64,000 nucleotides of DNA from Bicyclus anynana (taxonomy: Eukaryota; Arthropoda; Insecta; Lepidoptera; Nymphalidae): NCBI RefSeq assembly GCF_947172395.1, contig NC_069109.1, forward strand, positions 4,444,968 to 4,508,967. Direction: 5' to 3'. Position numbers and translations under genes: made by a program. Numbering within the stretch: the first letter of the stretch is position 1; each line of letters starts with the position of its first letter. Positions 63,030-64,000 of this stretch are shown here, in pieces. Below the pieces are notes generated by a model. The model saw nothing but the letters and a program-made list of their open reading frames with translations, was not told the origin of the DNA and did no database searches.

Positions 63030-63330
63030 AAGAAGATGGTACAGAATTGTATGCAGCCCAGAATCAGTCATTGTACCCTGGCGGAAATAAAAGGAAATAT
63101 TTTTGATTGCACAAATCTACGAATTTACTTTAATTCTTTCGAAATAATATTCATTATCACTCAAGAAATGCATCACTATTATGGGTAATAATGGCGGATT
63201 GATGACGTTTTCAATGCAGTAGTCGATTTGACGTTTGCTGTCAATTGTCATGTCATAGTTGCTCTATGGGAGCCATCTTGATATAACTCAATAACTTGGG
63301 TGTCGTTTTATTTATTTCTTTTTATTTAGT
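63030..63330 (+). repeat. Repeat carrying the candidate poly(A) signal
   Basis: Near-identical block to 37987-38300, starting about 50 nt after the stop codon. Confidence 0.75.
63086..63091 (+). terminator. Candidate polyadenylation signal AATAAA
   Basis: First AATAAA after the stop codon, 104 nt downstream, with T-rich sequence following. It lies inside a repeat that has another copy near 38.0 kb, so the signal may be supplied by a mobile sequence. Confidence 0.45.
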
Positions 63331-63343
63331 TATACGACACGAA

Positions 63344-63565
63344 ACTTCGCATCAGTAACTTTCAATATTACTCAAGAAAAATCGAGTCTTATGTTTTTAA
63401 ATATTTTAAAAACTAATTATTGATTATTATATTAATTTACGTAATTATTGTTAGTGCTAAATTTTGAAATACAAATTATGAAAAAAGTTTGTTTATGCGG
63501 ATGTCAAGGAGTTGCGTGACGTTTGGTTTTTTATGGGTTTCACTGGCTTCACTACGCTGCTTGTA
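63344..63565 (+). repeat. Uninterrupted copy of the 53903 repeat
   Basis: Shows the empty target site of the nested Helitron. Confidence 0.75.
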
Positions 63566-63569
63566 AAGA

Positions 63570-63870
63570 CTTCTTTACTTTGTGGAATATGTGGAGTTTC
63601 TTAATATAAGATTTTTCATTCTTCATATTTTTGCATTTTTATCAATTTATTATTTCTAATTTGCATGTTGTGATAACGTAAAAATTACTAAAATATAGAA
63701 GAAACTATATACTATTTAATATGATGACCAAAATTAAAACAACTATTACTATTAATTAACTAATACTTAATTAACATTCTAAGTAATTAATAAGTTACCT
63801 GCAAACGGCCTTGCTAAGAAACATTAATTAAACTTAGGCAACAGATTTTTTTGTTATTAAGTAATTATGT
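63570..63870. other. AT-rich stretch after the gene
   Basis: Nothing recognised. Confidence 0.4.
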
Positions 63871-63873
63871 TTA

Positions 63874-64000
63874 ACTAGCAGACGCCCGCGACTTCGATTT
63901 TTCAACCCCTATTTCACCAATTTAGGGGTTGAATTTAAAAAAATCTTGAATCACGTATCATTTCATATTTTTTTATGATTTATGGACAAATTTATAAAAC
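63874..64000 (-). mobile_element. Helitron-A-type end, cut by the window edge
   Basis: 'aactagcagacgcccgcgac' then a body starting 'caacccctatttcaccaatt'. Confidence 0.6.

Noticed and set aside
1..64000. CRISPR array, phage, operon or bacterial defence system
   Set aside because: Spliced exons, SINEs, LINEs and Helitrons show animal DNA; no repeat-spacer pattern is present.

Overview
The window is animal nuclear DNA, almost certainly from a moth or butterfly (Lepidoptera). The reasons are short phase-matched exons with GT-AG introns, an arthropod Inr plus DPE core promoter, and dense copies of repeats typical of lepidopteran genomes: small Helitrons with the terminal hairpin 'cgacttcgtccgcg', two abundant tRNA-derived SINEs, and 3' ends of RTE-like LINEs. 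I see no bacterial, viral, CRISPR or defence-system content.

One host gene can be supported. It lies on the + strand with its ATG at 24076 and its stop at 62980-62982. I assembled 19 coding exons by hand. All splice sites are GT/AG, every phase matches, and the coding length is 3006 nt (1001 residues). The product reads as a type I membrane protein: signal peptide, long acidic Thr-rich N-terminal region, a von Willebrand factor A-like fold that lacks the usual metal-site motif, a VWA7/hemicentin-like string of extracellular modules, one membrane helix and an 18-residue cytoplasmic tail. A core promoter with exact Inr-DPE spacing at 4508-4541 is a good candidate start for its untranslated first exon, which would make the gene about 58 kb long. 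The leader just before the ATG carries two tiny uORFs.

Layout: 1-4480 holds repeats (RTE end, Helitron pieces). 4480-4700 holds the promoter and probable 5' exon. 4700-23961 is probable intron 1 or intergenic DNA packed with SINEs, Helitrons, a pogo-like MITE and tandem arrays. 24076-26347 holds coding exons 1-3. 26348-42928 holds exons 4-10. 42929-53485 is a 10.6-kb intron 10 with duplicated segments. 53486-60232 holds exons 11-18. 60233-62827 is intron 18, with a G-rich minisatellite and a 0.74-kb Helitron. 62828-62982 is the last exon, and repeats follow to the end.

Most short open frames in the window fall inside SINEs, LINE ends or Helitrons and are not genes. The most informative non-genic signals are empty and filled Helitron sites showing exact A|T insertion, a threefold 91-bp repeat of a Helitron end, degenerate tandem repeats flanking exon 10 with a shared minus-strand cysteine motif, and the G-rich array in intron 18.
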